The notes under the pieces were generated by a model. The model searched no databases and had not been told where the DNA came from. It was given only the letters and a program-made list of their open reading frames with translations. A stretch of DNA of 64,000 bases, from the NCBI RefSeq assembly GCF_001411805.1, contig NZ_CP007213.1:2294001-2358000 (forward strand), read 5' to 3'. The DNA comes from Burkholderia plantarii. Lineage in GTDB: Bacteria > Pseudomonadota > Gammaproteobacteria > Burkholderiales > Burkholderiaceae. A program made the position numbers and the translations under genes. How positions within the stretch are numbered: the first letter of the stretch is position 1; each line of letters begins with the position of its first letter. Shown here one piece after another: positions 1 through 7,876 of the stretch.

Positions 1-1
1 A

Positions 2-940
2 GGGCTGGCGGTGCTCTCGGTACTGCTCGCGGGCGGCCTGCTCGCCGCATGCCGTCCGGTGTGGCTGTTGAACGCGCTCACGCCGGACGGGGCATTCCAG
101 GTGTCCCGAGGGGTCCGGTACGGGACGGGCCAGCGGCAACTGCTCGACCTCTACGTGCCGTCGCGTGCCGCCGCCCGTGCGCCCGACGGCGCGAAGCCAG
201 GCCGGCCGATCGTCGTGTTTTTCTACGGGGGCAGCTGGCAGTCGGGCGAGCGCGGCGATTATCGGTTCGTCGGTGCCGCACTCGCGGCGCGTGGATTCGT
301 TGCCGTGGTGCCGGATTATCGGACCTATCCGGCAACCCGGTTCCCCGGCTTCATGGACGACGCGGCGCAAGCGGTGGCCTGGGCGCGCGCGCACGCCACG
401 GCGTATGGCGCGGACCCGAACCGGCTGGTGTTGATGGGCCATTCCGCCGGCGCCCAGATCGCCACCCTGCTCGCGACGGACGGCCGTTATCTCGAGGCCC
501 GACGCCTGCGCCGCGACGACGTCGCGGGCGTGGTCGGCCTGGCCGGTCCCTACGATTTCCTGCCGCTGCACGACGCGACGCTGGAACGAATCTTCCCCGA
601 GGACGTGCGTGCCGCCAGCCAGCCGATCCGCTTCGTGAAAGGCGGCGAACCGCCGATGTGGCTGGCGGTGGGCGAGCAGGACACGGTAGTGGAACCCGGC
701 AATACCGACCGCTTCGCGCGAGCGCTGCGCGACGCGGGCGACGAGGTGTCGGTGAGGCGGTACCGGGGCCTGAGCCACGCGACGCTGGTGGGCGTGCTGG
801 CGGCGCCGCTGCGGCCTCTCGCGCCCGTGCTGGACGACCTGGTGGCGTTCGTGGACGGCCTCGCGGCCACGCCGGGTGACCCGTCGCGGCCGCCCGCCGC
901 GACGCGTTCCGGAGCGCCGGCCGCCTCGGCGGCGCAATAG
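2..940 (+). CDS. Alpha/beta hydrolase (esterase-like) lipoprotein, 5' end cut by window
   Basis: The product is a serine hydrolase of the carboxylesterase/BD-FAE type. Its substrate cannot be told from sequence. The visible part opens with a hydrophobic run ending in LLAAC, a lipobox, so the mature protein is probably a membrane-anchored lipoprotein. The true start codon lies before the window, because the frame is open to the first base. The hydrolase signatures are FFYGGSW (an HGG-like oxyanion strand with Tyr for His), GHSAG (nucleophilic Ser elbow), GEQDTVV (acid region) and GLSHATL (catalytic His region), in the correct order. The tail after the His region is low-complexity Ala/Pro/Arg. 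The gene converges with the MerR gene downstream. Confidence 0.8.
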   Translation, partial: GLAVLSVLLAGGLLAACRPVWLLNALTPDGAFQVSRGVRYGTGQRQLLDLYVPSRAAARAPDGAKPGRPIVVFFYGGSWQSGERGDYRFVGAALAARGFVAVVPDYRTYPATRFPGFMDDAAQAVAWARAHATAYGADPNRLVLMGHSAGAQIATLLATDGRYLEARRLRRDDVAGVVGLAGPYDFLPLHDATLERIFPEDVRAASQPIRFVKGGEPPMWLAVGEQDTVVEPGNTDRFARALRDAGDEVSVRRYRGLSHATLVGVLAAPLRPLAPVLDDLVAFVDGLAATPGDPSRPPAATRSGAPAASAAQ

Positions 941-946
941 TCGAAC

Positions 947-968
947 GGGCGGCGCCGCCGTGCCGCCC
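947..968. terminator. Candidate GC hairpin between convergent genes
   Basis: A 7-bp perfect stem, GGGCGGC paired with GCCGCCC, surrounds an 8-nt loop. It lies just after the hydrolase stop codon and before the end of the opposing MerR gene. No T-tract follows, so it is only a weak terminator candidate. Confidence 0.25.
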
Positions 969-1019
969 GGCACCCGACCGGCAAGGCACGGGGGCGTCGC
1001 CCGTCGTTCCGGCGTTCGA

Positions 1020-1988
1020 TCAAGCAGGCGAGGCGCCGCCCGGCGCCGCCAGGCCTTCCTTGCGAAGCACCATCTCGAGCGCCGTCTCGAGCAGTGTGGC
1101 CGCACGATTCGCGGCATCCCCCAGATGGCGATGCAGCAGCGCATCGGCCGGCGAGCGCGACACGCATTCGTCGCTATATTGCTCGAATGCACTCAGTTGC
1201 CGGATCAGTTCCGACAGATGGCGCGGGCACTCGCACTTGACGGTCGACGACAGGCTGCCGAGCGAGGCAAGCGTCGCCTCGTCGAAGCGGCGCCGCGTGC
1301 GCAGCCACAGCCCCTGGTCGGCGTCACCCGCGCGGCGCGACGCGACGACCGCGCGCGCCAGCTGCGACACGAGCGAGAGCGGGTTGGCCCGAGTGTCGAT
1401 CGACCGGAACAGTGCGAAGCCGGACAGCCGCGCCAGTTCGACCGCCCCGGCCGTGCCAAAGCCGTACACGACGGTCACCGCCTGCGCCTGCCGCGCCTGC
1501 GCGAGCCTCGCCAGCCGGCCGACCACATCCTCATGCAGCGACGCGACCGTGGCGACCAGCGCATCGATGCCTGCCGCCCCCGACTCGCTTGCCTGTTCGA
1601 GCGAGTCGATCCGCTCCGCGATCTCGATGCCCATGCGCCCGGCGGCGGCGTCCGTCACGGCCAGCGGGCCGATTATCGCCAGCCGCACCGCCTCGCCGGA
1701 CGGCACCGCGCCGTGCGACTGCGTCATGGACAGGGCCTCGAGTTCCTCGCGCCCGAGCGAGGCGATCGCGCCGATCGTGTGTCCGGCGCCCACCAGCGCC
1801 TTCAACAGCCGAATGCGCTGCACGTCGCTGTCGGAATACATTCGCTGGCCCGATGGCGTCTTCGGCGGCGCGACCACGCCGTAGCGCCGCTCCCAGATTC
1901 TCAACGTCGCGGCCGGCATGCCCGCCAGCCGCGCCGCCTCGCCACTGCGGTAACGGTAGGGCGCGGGGCGTTCCTTGCGGGTGGGCAT
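1020..1988 (-). CDS. MerR-family transcriptional regulator with a non-B12 C-terminal domain
   Basis: This is a 322-residue DNA-binding regulator. Residues 12-80 form the MerR winged helix-turn-helix, with the motifs YRSGEAARLAG, TLRIWERRYG and GQRMYSDSDVQRIRLL. The rest resembles the Rossmann-like C-terminal half of LitR/CarH regulators. I see neither the DxHxxG cobalamin-ligand motif nor the preceding ExxxDxW helix, so it probably does not bind B12. Instead it carries three cysteines, C252-x-C254 and C275. The start is supported by AGGAG 8 nt upstream. The gene is divergent from a cryptochrome/photolyase gene 210 bp away, as is common for light-responsive MerR regulators, so it probably controls that gene and perhaps the folE and lipid genes. 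Its signal is unknown. Confidence 0.85.
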   Translation of the reverse strand: MPTRKERPAPYRYRSGEAARLAGMPAATLRIWERRYGVVAPPKTPSGQRMYSDSDVQRIRLLKALVGAGHTIGAIASLGREELEALSMTQSHGAVPSGEAVRLAIIGPLAVTDAAAGRMGIEIAERIDSLEQASESGAAGIDALVATVASLHEDVVGRLARLAQARQAQAVTVVYGFGTAGAVELARLSGFALFRSIDTRANPLSLVSQLARAVVASRRAGDADQGLWLRTRRRFDEATLASLGSLSSTVKCECPRHLSELIRQLSAFEQYSDECVSRSPADALLHRHLGDAANRAATLLETALEMVLRKEGLAAPGGASPA

Positions 1989-2198
1989 GCTGGATCTCCT
2001 GGAATCACTCGATATTGAAACGGAATTTTACGCAGACTCGCGGCAACGTGAAGCGGAAAAGTGACTCAACGAGTCGATTTCCGCGAAAAAAGATGGTTCA
2101 CGTTGGCGGGCCGATCTACACTCTGCTCACGGCCGGCTGCCGGAAGGCAATGCGCTTTGTCATCGTTCCGACGGCACCTGGCGAAGGCGAGGACTGGC
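1989..2198. promoter_or_regulatory. Divergent regulatory region between merR and photolyase
   Basis: This 210-bp spacer must carry promoters for both divergent genes. It holds an AT-richer stretch around 2010-2035 and a short inverted repeat, GACTC-AAC-GAGTC, at 2063-2075, which is a possible regulator site. I do not see the TTGTAC/TGTACA type dyad of B12-dependent CarH/LitR operators. This fits the absence of a B12 motif in the regulator. Confidence 0.4.
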
Positions 2199-3728
2199 AT
2201 GACGACATTGCGACTGATCCTGGGCGACCAGCTCGACCCCAACCACCCGTGGTTCGCCGACATTCGGGCCGATACGTCGTACGTGCTCATGGAAGTGCGG
2301 CAGGAAACCGACTACACGCTTCACCACGCACAAAAGATCCTGGCGATCTTCGCGGCGATGCGCCGGTTCGCCGGGCGGCTGCGCGACGCCGGCCATCGGG
2401 TCGACTATCTCGGCATCGACGATCCCCGGAATCGCCAGGACATTCCCGACAACCTCGCCATGCTCGCCGGGTCGATCCGCGCGCGGCGCATCGAGTACCT
2501 GCTGCCGGACGAGTGGCGTGTCGATCGGCAGCTCGGCGCGTACGCGGCGGCATCGGCCATTCCCGTGGCGGCCGTCGACACCGGCCACTTCTACACCACG
2601 CGCGACGAAGTCCGCGAATCGATGGGAGCCGGCCGCTCGTGGGTCATGGATCGCTTCTACCGCGCGATGCGGGTGCGCCACCGCGTCCTGCTGGATGCCG
2701 ACGGGCGTCCGGCAGGCGGGCGCTGGAACTACGACGCCGACAATCGCCAAGCATGGTCGGGCCAGCCTCCCGAGCCCGCCGACTGGCGCCCGCGGCACGA
2801 TCATCGCGATCTGTGGGCACGCATCGTGGCGGCGGGCGTGCGCAGCTTCGGCAACCCGTCGGCGGACGATCTGCGCTGGCCGGTCGATCGCGACGAGGCG
2901 CTGGCGTGCCTCGACGCGTTCATTCGCGATGCCCTGCCGCACTTCGGGCAGTTCCAGGATGCGATGCATGCGTCCGCGCGGCGGCTGTTCCACTCGATGC
3001 TGTCGTTCGCGCTCAACGTGAAGATGCTGAATCCCCGCGAGGTCGTCGCGCGCGCGGAGGCGGCCTACCGTGCCGGCGCGGTGCCGCTTGCCGCCGCCGA
3101 GGGCTTCATCCGGCAGATCCTGGGGTGGCGCGAGTTCGTGCGCGGCGTCTACTGGGCGCGGATGCCGGATTATGCGCGGAGCAACGCGTTCGGCCATCGC
3201 CGCGCACTGCCTCGCTGGTTCTGGGACGGCGACACCCGGATGGCCTGCATGTCGCATGCGTTGAAGCAATCGCTCGGCGATGCGCACGCCCACCATATTC
3301 AGCGGTTGATGGTGATCGGCAACTTTGCGCTGCTGGCCGGGCTGGATCCGCAGGCCGTCCACGCCTGGTATCTCGGCGTGTATATCGACGCGTTCGAGTG
3401 GGTCGAAATGCCGAACACGCTCGGCATGAGCCAGTACGCCGACGGCGGTGCGATGGCGACCAAGCCCTATGTATCGAGTGCCGCGTACCTCCACCGCATG
3501 AGCAACTACTGCAGCGGCTGCGCCTACGATCATCGTGCCCGGACCGGCACGAACGCCTGCCCGTTCAACGCGCTCTATTGGGATTTCTTCGATCGCCACC
3601 GAGATGCCCTGCAGCACAACCATCGGCTGACGATGGTGTACCGGCAGCTCGCGCGCTTCGACGACGAGGCGCTCCAGGCCCTGCGCGCGCAGGCCGCGCG
3701 CGTGGTCGGCCAACTCGAATCGCTGTAG
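2199..3728 (+). CDS. FeS-type bacterial cryptochrome/(6-4) photolyase (PhrB-like)
   Basis: This is a flavoprotein of the FeS-BCP family: blue-light-driven (6-4) photoproduct repair and/or photoreception. Starting from the ATG at 2199 (purine-rich AAGGCGAGG upstream) gives 509 residues, the normal family size. The N-terminal Rossmann domain begins MTTLRLILGDQLDPNHPW. The C-terminal helical FAD domain includes FIRQILGWREFVRGVYW. Four cysteines that would hold the [4Fe-4S] cluster are at 350, 438, 441 and 454, and from memory these are the same numbers as in Agrobacterium PhrB. This family uses a ribityllumazine antenna rather than a folate. The gene is divergent from the MerR gene and convergent with folE. 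The frame is open further upstream to 2061, but that extension has no photolyase sequence. Confidence 0.92.
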   Translation: MTTLRLILGDQLDPNHPWFADIRADTSYVLMEVRQETDYTLHHAQKILAIFAAMRRFAGRLRDAGHRVDYLGIDDPRNRQDIPDNLAMLAGSIRARRIEYLLPDEWRVDRQLGAYAAASAIPVAAVDTGHFYTTRDEVRESMGAGRSWVMDRFYRAMRVRHRVLLDADGRPAGGRWNYDADNRQAWSGQPPEPADWRPRHDHRDLWARIVAAGVRSFGNPSADDLRWPVDRDEALACLDAFIRDALPHFGQFQDAMHASARRLFHSMLSFALNVKMLNPREVVARAEAAYRAGAVPLAAAEGFIRQILGWREFVRGVYWARMPDYARSNAFGHRRALPRWFWDGDTRMACMSHALKQSLGDAHAHHIQRLMVIGNFALLAGLDPQAVHAWYLGVYIDAFEWVEMPNTLGMSQYADGGAMATKPYVSSAAYLHRMSNYCSGCAYDHRARTGTNACPFNALYWDFFDRHRDALQHNHRLTMVYRQLARFDDEALQALRAQAARVVGQLESL

Positions 3729-4081
3729 CGCGCCGCCGGCGCGGGGGCGTCGTGCCGCTCGACGCGGCGCGCGACCGGCTTCCCGGCGCCCCGCCCGTCG
3801 CGTGCTCGCGCGAGCGCGCCGCGCCGGGACCGCTTCATGGACGATCCGGCGTCGCGCGTCGCGACGCGGCGTCATCGCGGCGGCCGTGCCGCCGCCTCGC
3901 TCTCACGGTCGAGCGCCGCCATGCGAATTGCTGCGTCCCCCGGTGTCGCGGCCGGCGAGAGCGACGCGGCGCCGGGCCGAAGCAGGCGGGGGTCCGGCGA
4001 GCCGGCACGGCGCGCGGCGCTCGCGACGACCGCCCCGCTCCCGCGAGGGTTCGGCGCGGCCCGGCACGGCCGTCGCCCGCC
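3729..4081. other. Intergenic, convergent photolyase/folE spacer
   Basis: This 353-bp spacer between two convergent genes is very GC-rich. Open frames cross it on both strands, but none looks like a protein family. I see no clear gene or strong terminator in it. Confidence 0.5.
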
Positions 4082-4816
4082 TCATCCCCGGCTCTTTTCC
4101 GGCAGCAGCGAGAGAAACTCGCGGCGAAGCGATGCATCGGCCAGGAATTTCCCCCGCATGACGCTGTTGGTCATCCTCGCCTGATCGTCCTTCGTGCCGC
4201 GCCAATGCATGCAGAAATGCTCGGCTTCGAGCACCACGGCGAGCCCGTCGGGCGCGATGCGGGCTTCCAGCAGGTCGGCGATCTGCTTGACCGCTTCCTC
4301 CTGGATTTGCGGACGCGTCATGACCCAGTTCACGAGGCGCCCGTACTTCGACAGGCCGATCAAACTGGACGCGGCGCTGGGCAGCACGCCGATCCATATC
4401 CGGCCCATGATCGGACACAAATGATGCGAGCATGCGCTGCGCACGCGCAGCGGGCCGACGATCAGGAGTTCGTCCAGACGCTCGACGTTCGGAAACTCGG
4501 TGACGGCCGGCGCCGCTTCGTAGCGCCCCGCGAACACTTCGCGCACGAACATCCTGGCCACGCGCGCGGCGGTTTCGCGGGTGTTGTGGTCGTTGTCGAC
4601 GTCGATCACGAGCGAGCGCAGCACGCTTTCCAGGCCTTGCGCGACCTCGGCCTGCAACGTCTCCAGTTCGCCGTCGCGCAGGTAGGCCGCGATGTTGTCG
4701 TTCGCGTGAAAGCGCGCGCCGGCGCTCTCGAGCCGGCGGCGGATGATTCTCGACAATGGCGCGCCCTCGTCCGTCGCGGCCCGCGTGAGTTCGGGAGCAT
4801 CGATCAGATTGCCCAT
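4082..4816 (-). CDS. folE: GTP cyclohydrolase I (FolE)
   Basis: A cytosolic enzyme that opens GTP to 7,8-dihydroneopterin triphosphate, the first step of the folate and pterin pathways. At 244 residues it is slightly longer than the usual 190-220 because of an N-terminal extension. Family motifs are clear: DVDNDHNTRETAARVARM (substrate pocket), RSACSHHLCPIMG with the zinc-binding Cys and His, IGLSKYGRLV, the QIQEEA/QIADLL helix, and EHFCMHWRG with the third zinc ligand and RG. It sits next to the FeS photolyase. In several proteobacteria a folE copy travels with light-induced photolyase genes, so this may be a stress-induced copy, with the housekeeping copy elsewhere. An AT-rich region just upstream is the likely promoter. 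Confidence 0.95.
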   Translation of the reverse strand: MGNLIDAPELTRAATDEGAPLSRIIRRRLESAGARFHANDNIAAYLRDGELETLQAEVAQGLESVLRSLVIDVDNDHNTRETAARVARMFVREVFAGRYEAAPAVTEFPNVERLDELLIVGPLRVRSACSHHLCPIMGRIWIGVLPSAASSLIGLSKYGRLVNWVMTRPQIQEEAVKQIADLLEARIAPDGLAVVLEAEHFCMHWRGTKDDQARMTNSVMRGKFLADASLRREFLSLLPEKSRG

Positions 4817-5226
4817 TTCGGTTCGGTTCCCCGGTTGGATGGCGATGCGGAATATGCCGGGCGCGCGCTTTTCGAAGCACGGTCCGCCTGCTTCACGGGC
4901 GGCGCCGGCTGGCGGCGCCTCGGCACGTCGACAGCGCGAATCCTTGCATCCCGGTTCGGAACGTCAACCGATCAGCGTCGCTGCCTCGACGCGATTGTAT
5001 TCAAATTTTCGCATGCATGAAGCATAAATTTGATTCACCATAAATAATGAATCGAAATTTTCGTTTCATTATTTTGATACAACCGCCCCGACAGTCATTT
5101 CCCACCCACGCGCCATCTCGATCCCGCGCCGCCAGCCTCCAGGCGGCGTCCAGCGTGAAACGGGATTGGGAGTCAATTTTGGCCGAAAGCCGGCGGGCGG
5201 GTGCGGCCCGCGGACCTCTTGCCGTG
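4817..5226. promoter_or_regulatory. AT-rich intergenic region upstream of folE, downstream of DUF2878
   Basis: This is a 410-bp spacer. Positions about 4990-5080 are strikingly AT-rich against a 70% GC background. They contain the palindrome GCATGC, flanking AAATTT words and a long inverted repeat (listed separately). It probably holds the folE promoter and the end of the minus-strand lipid gene transcript. Confidence 0.5.
5042..5074. repeat. 16-bp AT-rich inverted repeat
   Basis: The left arm AAATAATGAATCGAAA (5042-5057) and the right arm TTTCGTTTCATTATTT (5059-5074) are complementary at 15 of 16 positions, with a 1-nt centre. Such a long dyad in a GC-rich genome is either a regulator operator or an AT-rich terminator-like hairpin. 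It lies about 225 bp upstream of folE and about 150 bp past the DUF2878 stop codon. Confidence 0.7.
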
Positions 5227-5805
5227 TCAGGCACCGCGACGCGTGCCGTCCAGGCGGGCGCCCAGCCAGACCGCCAGGGGCAGCAGCACCGCCCAACCGC
5301 ATCCGAGCACGAGCCAGGCCGCCGGGCCGCCGAACTGCACGGCGCCGAGCGCCGCGCCGGCCCGGAACGACAGCGGACCGGCGGCGGCGCCGACCAGGGC
5401 CGCCGTCAGCCAGCGGCCGCGCAGCCAGCGAAACAGCATGTTCAGCTGGGCGGCGAACAACATCCACAGGCCCGCCATCCAGTACGGCGCGGTACCGCTC
5501 AGCAGGATCCCGTTCGGATATCGCAGGCTGCCCAGCGCCATGGGCACGGCTTCCCAGATCCAGCCCAGCGCCGACACCACCGCGATCAAGGCGGCCTCGC
5601 GCGCGGGCGCGCGAGCGCGCAGCAGATGAGCACCGGCGAGCAGCATCGCGCACAGCATCCCGAGCCATCCGCATCCCCGCGCGGCGCTGACGACGCAGGC
5701 CAGCCAGCCGGCTTGCGACAGCACCGCGTACACCGCCGTCTCGGCGCCCGTGCCGGTCGCGTCCGCCTGCTTCGCGCGCGATTCGGCGGGCACGTCAGCG
5801 TGCAT
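5227..5805 (-). CDS. DUF2878-family integral membrane protein
   Basis: This 192-residue protein of unknown function is almost entirely hydrophobic after a polar N-terminus of about 25 residues. About five or six membrane helices are visible, for example around GWLACVVSAARGCGW, AALIAVVSALGWIWEAVPM, YWMAGLWMLFAAQLNMLF and AAWLVLGCGWAVLLPLAVWL. The GWIWEAVP and PYWMAGLWMLFAAQLN motifs match what I remember of DUF2878. Its start overlaps the end of the chalcone-isomerase-like gene by 11 nt (ATGCACGCTGA), so translation is probably coupled. It lies last in a minus-strand run with a fatty-acid methyltransferase, so a role at the inner membrane in lipid remodelling is a reasonable guess only. Confidence 0.82.
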   Translation of the reverse strand: MHADVPAESRAKQADATGTGAETAVYAVLSQAGWLACVVSAARGCGWLGMLCAMLLAGAHLLRARAPAREAALIAVVSALGWIWEAVPMALGSLRYPNGILLSGTAPYWMAGLWMLFAAQLNMLFRWLRGRWLTAALVGAAAGPLSFRAGAALGAVQFGGPAAWLVLGCGWAVLLPLAVWLGARLDGTRRGA

Positions 5806-6322
5806 CGTCGCCGAGCAGTTGGCGGCGCAGCGAAGCCGCCCGCGTGCGCGGATCGAGCCAGATGCCGAAGAACGCGCGAGCGAACTGCGGATCGGCCACG
5901 TCGGCCGTCAGTTGCCCGTTCGTGTAGAAACGCGCCCCCCTTCCGGGCAGATAGACGCCGCACAGCACGTCGCCGCGCGACACGTCGGTGAAGGCGCGCG
6001 CCATGTCCGCGCGCCATGCGGCACGGGTCGCCTCGGGCAGCGGGCCGGGCGCCAGCCGGTCGATTTCGTCCATCCCCGTCGAGACGAGCCGCGCGCCCTT
6101 CACGTCGTGGCGGTATTTGAGCGAGAGCGCGAACGGCGTGTCGGCCGCGGCGGGCGGCAGCGCCGCCCACAGCTGGGCGTCGTAAAGGCAGATGCCGATG
6201 ATGCAAAACTGGCCGGCGCCGATCAGCCGGGCCGAAGGAACCTCGTCGACGCAGTTCGCCGCTCCCGAGGGCGGGGAGGCAGCCAGCAGCGCCCCCACCA
6301 GCAGCGCGATCCGTAGCACCAT
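5795..6322 (-). CDS. Chalcone-isomerase-like periplasmic protein
   Basis: This is a 175-residue protein with an N-terminal signal peptide (MVLRIALLVGALLAAS, cleavage near GAA-NC) and a chalcone-isomerase-like domain. Visible family features are GAGQFCIIGICLYDAQLW, FALSLKYRHDVKGARLV, the GVYLPGRGARFY segment and FARAFFGIWLDPRT near the end. Bacterial members are exported and have no demonstrated isomerase activity; a fatty-acid-binding role is often suggested for the fold. It starts 1 nt after the methyltransferase stop codon and overlaps the DUF2878 gene, placing it inside one transcript. Three cysteines occur in the first half of the mature protein. Confidence 0.85.
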   Translation of the reverse strand: MVLRIALLVGALLAASPPSGAANCVDEVPSARLIGAGQFCIIGICLYDAQLWAALPPAAADTPFALSLKYRHDVKGARLVSTGMDEIDRLAPGPLPEATRAAWRADMARAFTDVSRGDVLCGVYLPGRGARFYTNGQLTADVADPQFARAFFGIWLDPRTRAASLRRQLLGDDAR

Positions 6323-6323
6323 G

Positions 6324-7538
6324 TCAGCCTCCCTTCGAAAGCACGAAGTGCATCACGTCCGTGCGACGCTGCGCGAAGCCCGCCTCGCAGTACGCCAGAT
6401 AGAACCGCCAGGTGCGCACGAACGTCTCGTCGAATCCTTGCGCGCGCACCGCGTCGAGTTTCGCCTCGAAGGCCGCGCGCCACGCGTTCAGCGTGCGCGC
6501 GTAGTCGAGCCCGAACGCGAATACCGGCTCGGCGGCCAGGCCCGCGCGGCGCGCCGTGCCCACGAAGCGGGCGGGACTCGGCAACATGCCGCCCGGGAAG
6601 ATGAATTCGCGAATGAAGTCGCTCGAGGCCTGATAGGCCTCGAATTGCGAGTCGAGAATGGTGATGGTCTGGATCAGTGCCCGCGCGCCCGCCTTCAGGC
6701 GCTGCCTGACGACCTCGAAATAGGTCGGCCAGAACGCCTCGCCGACGGCCTCGAACATTTCGATCGACACGACCGCATCATAGTGGCCGTCCACGTCGCG
6801 GTAGTCGCGCAATTCGATCCTCGCCCGATCCGCCAGCCCCAGCCGCTCGATCCGCTCGACCGCCCACGCGTGCTGCGCATGCGAGATCGTCAGCGCATGC
6901 ACGTGGATCCCCAGGCGCGCCGCGTGCTCGGCGAAGCCGCCCCAGCCGCAGCCGATTTCGAGCACGCGCATGCCGGAGCGCAGGCCCAGCGTGTCGACGA
7001 TGCGTTGATACTTCGCGGCCTGCGCGGCGGCGAGCGAACGATGGACGTCGCCGTCGAAGCAAGCCGCGGAATACGTCCAGGTTTCGTCCAGCCACAGCCC
7101 GTAGAAAGGGTTGCCGAGGTCGTAATGCGCATGAACGTTGCGCCGGCTGCCGGCACGCGTATTCTTGCGCAGCAGGTGGCGCAGCCTGTACCACCAGCGT
7201 GAGAGGCGGCCGCCCGTGACGGGCCGCGACACCGCCCGCTCGTTCAGGATCGCGAGGCTCAGCAGCGCGACCGGATCGGGCGTGTCGACCCAGCAGGCCC
7301 GATATGCCTCGGCAAAGCCGATGTCTCCGGCCCGCAGGATGCGGCGGCAGGCGCGCCAGTCGTGAATCCGCAGCGTCGCGGCCGGCAGGCGGTGCGGATC
7401 GCCGAACACGTACCGCGCGCCGTCGGGCGTGAGCAACGTGAGGTGGCCGTCCCGGATTCGCCGCAGTAGCGCCATGAACAGCCGGGCCGCGAGGGGGACG
7501 GACGGTTGCGATGCGGAGAAGAACAGATGCAGCGTCAT
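6324..7538 (-). CDS. cfa: Cyclopropane-fatty-acid-synthase family methyltransferase
   Basis: This SAM-dependent enzyme acts on unsaturated acyl chains of membrane phospholipids. I chose the ATG at 7538, giving 404 residues (MTLHLFFSAS...), the usual family length; the frame continues upstream but that part is low-complexity and not family-like. Motifs seen are NVHAHYDLGNPFYGLWLD, TYSAACF, the SAM-binding VLEIGCGWGGFAEHAA, ALTISHAQHAWA, SIEMFEAVGEAFW and the C-terminal FIREFIFPGGMLPS. Neighbouring chalcone-isomerase-like, DUF2878 and lipocalin genes recur with such methyltransferases in light- or stress-induced clusters. This suggests protection of membranes from photo-oxidation, or furan-type fatty acid formation. 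The precise product is not predictable from sequence. Confidence 0.9.
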   Translation of the reverse strand: MTLHLFFSASQPSVPLAARLFMALLRRIRDGHLTLLTPDGARYVFGDPHRLPAATLRIHDWRACRRILRAGDIGFAEAYRACWVDTPDPVALLSLAILNERAVSRPVTGGRLSRWWYRLRHLLRKNTRAGSRRNVHAHYDLGNPFYGLWLDETWTYSAACFDGDVHRSLAAAQAAKYQRIVDTLGLRSGMRVLEIGCGWGGFAEHAARLGIHVHALTISHAQHAWAVERIERLGLADRARIELRDYRDVDGHYDAVVSIEMFEAVGEAFWPTYFEVVRQRLKAGARALIQTITILDSQFEAYQASSDFIREFIFPGGMLPSPARFVGTARRAGLAAEPVFAFGLDYARTLNAWRAAFEAKLDAVRAQGFDETFVRTWRFYLAYCEAGFAQRRTDVMHFVLSKGG

Positions 7539-7876
7539 GGTCGGTTCTCGTTTTTGGACACCGCGTGCAGGCACGCCGGAACGGCCTCGCCCCATGGAGG
7601 CGCGCAGCGCGCGACCGCGGGCGGCAGACCACGCGGCGGCGGCGCGTGGCCCGCGCGCATCACGGCGTCGACGCGCGCGTGACCCGCCGCGCCGATGGCA
7701 ACCGGGACGGGCGCCGGTGCCGGCCTCGCCGGCCCGGCGCCGGTGAGCCGCTGGCCGGACCGCACGACATCGGATTCCGGCGTCATCGGCAGGAAGCCCC
7801 GCCTGGCGCACGCAGGAACGAGACCGCGCGATCGAGCCATACGGGCCGAACACCGGTTTGGGTGCATCCGGCGCGC
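7539..7876. other. Intergenic spacer between lipocalin and methyltransferase genes
   Basis: This is a 338-bp GC-rich spacer on the minus-strand run. Frames open across it (for example 7535-7867 on the minus strand) but encode only Ala/Pro/Arg-rich sequence with no family match. I see no supported gene. In related clusters an FAD-dependent oxidoreductase and DUF1365 genes often sit near the methyltransferase. None is present here. Confidence 0.45.

Noticed and set aside
2061..2198. A 46-residue N-terminal extension of the photolyase
   Set aside because: The sequence is unlike the family. The ATG at 2199 gives the standard 509-residue length and places the four Fe-S cysteines at the numbers I recall for Agrobacterium PhrB.
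7539..7853. A 105-residue N-terminal extension of the cyclopropane-type methyltransferase
   Set aside because: Arg/Ala-rich and unlike any methyltransferase N-terminus; the internal ATG gives normal family length.
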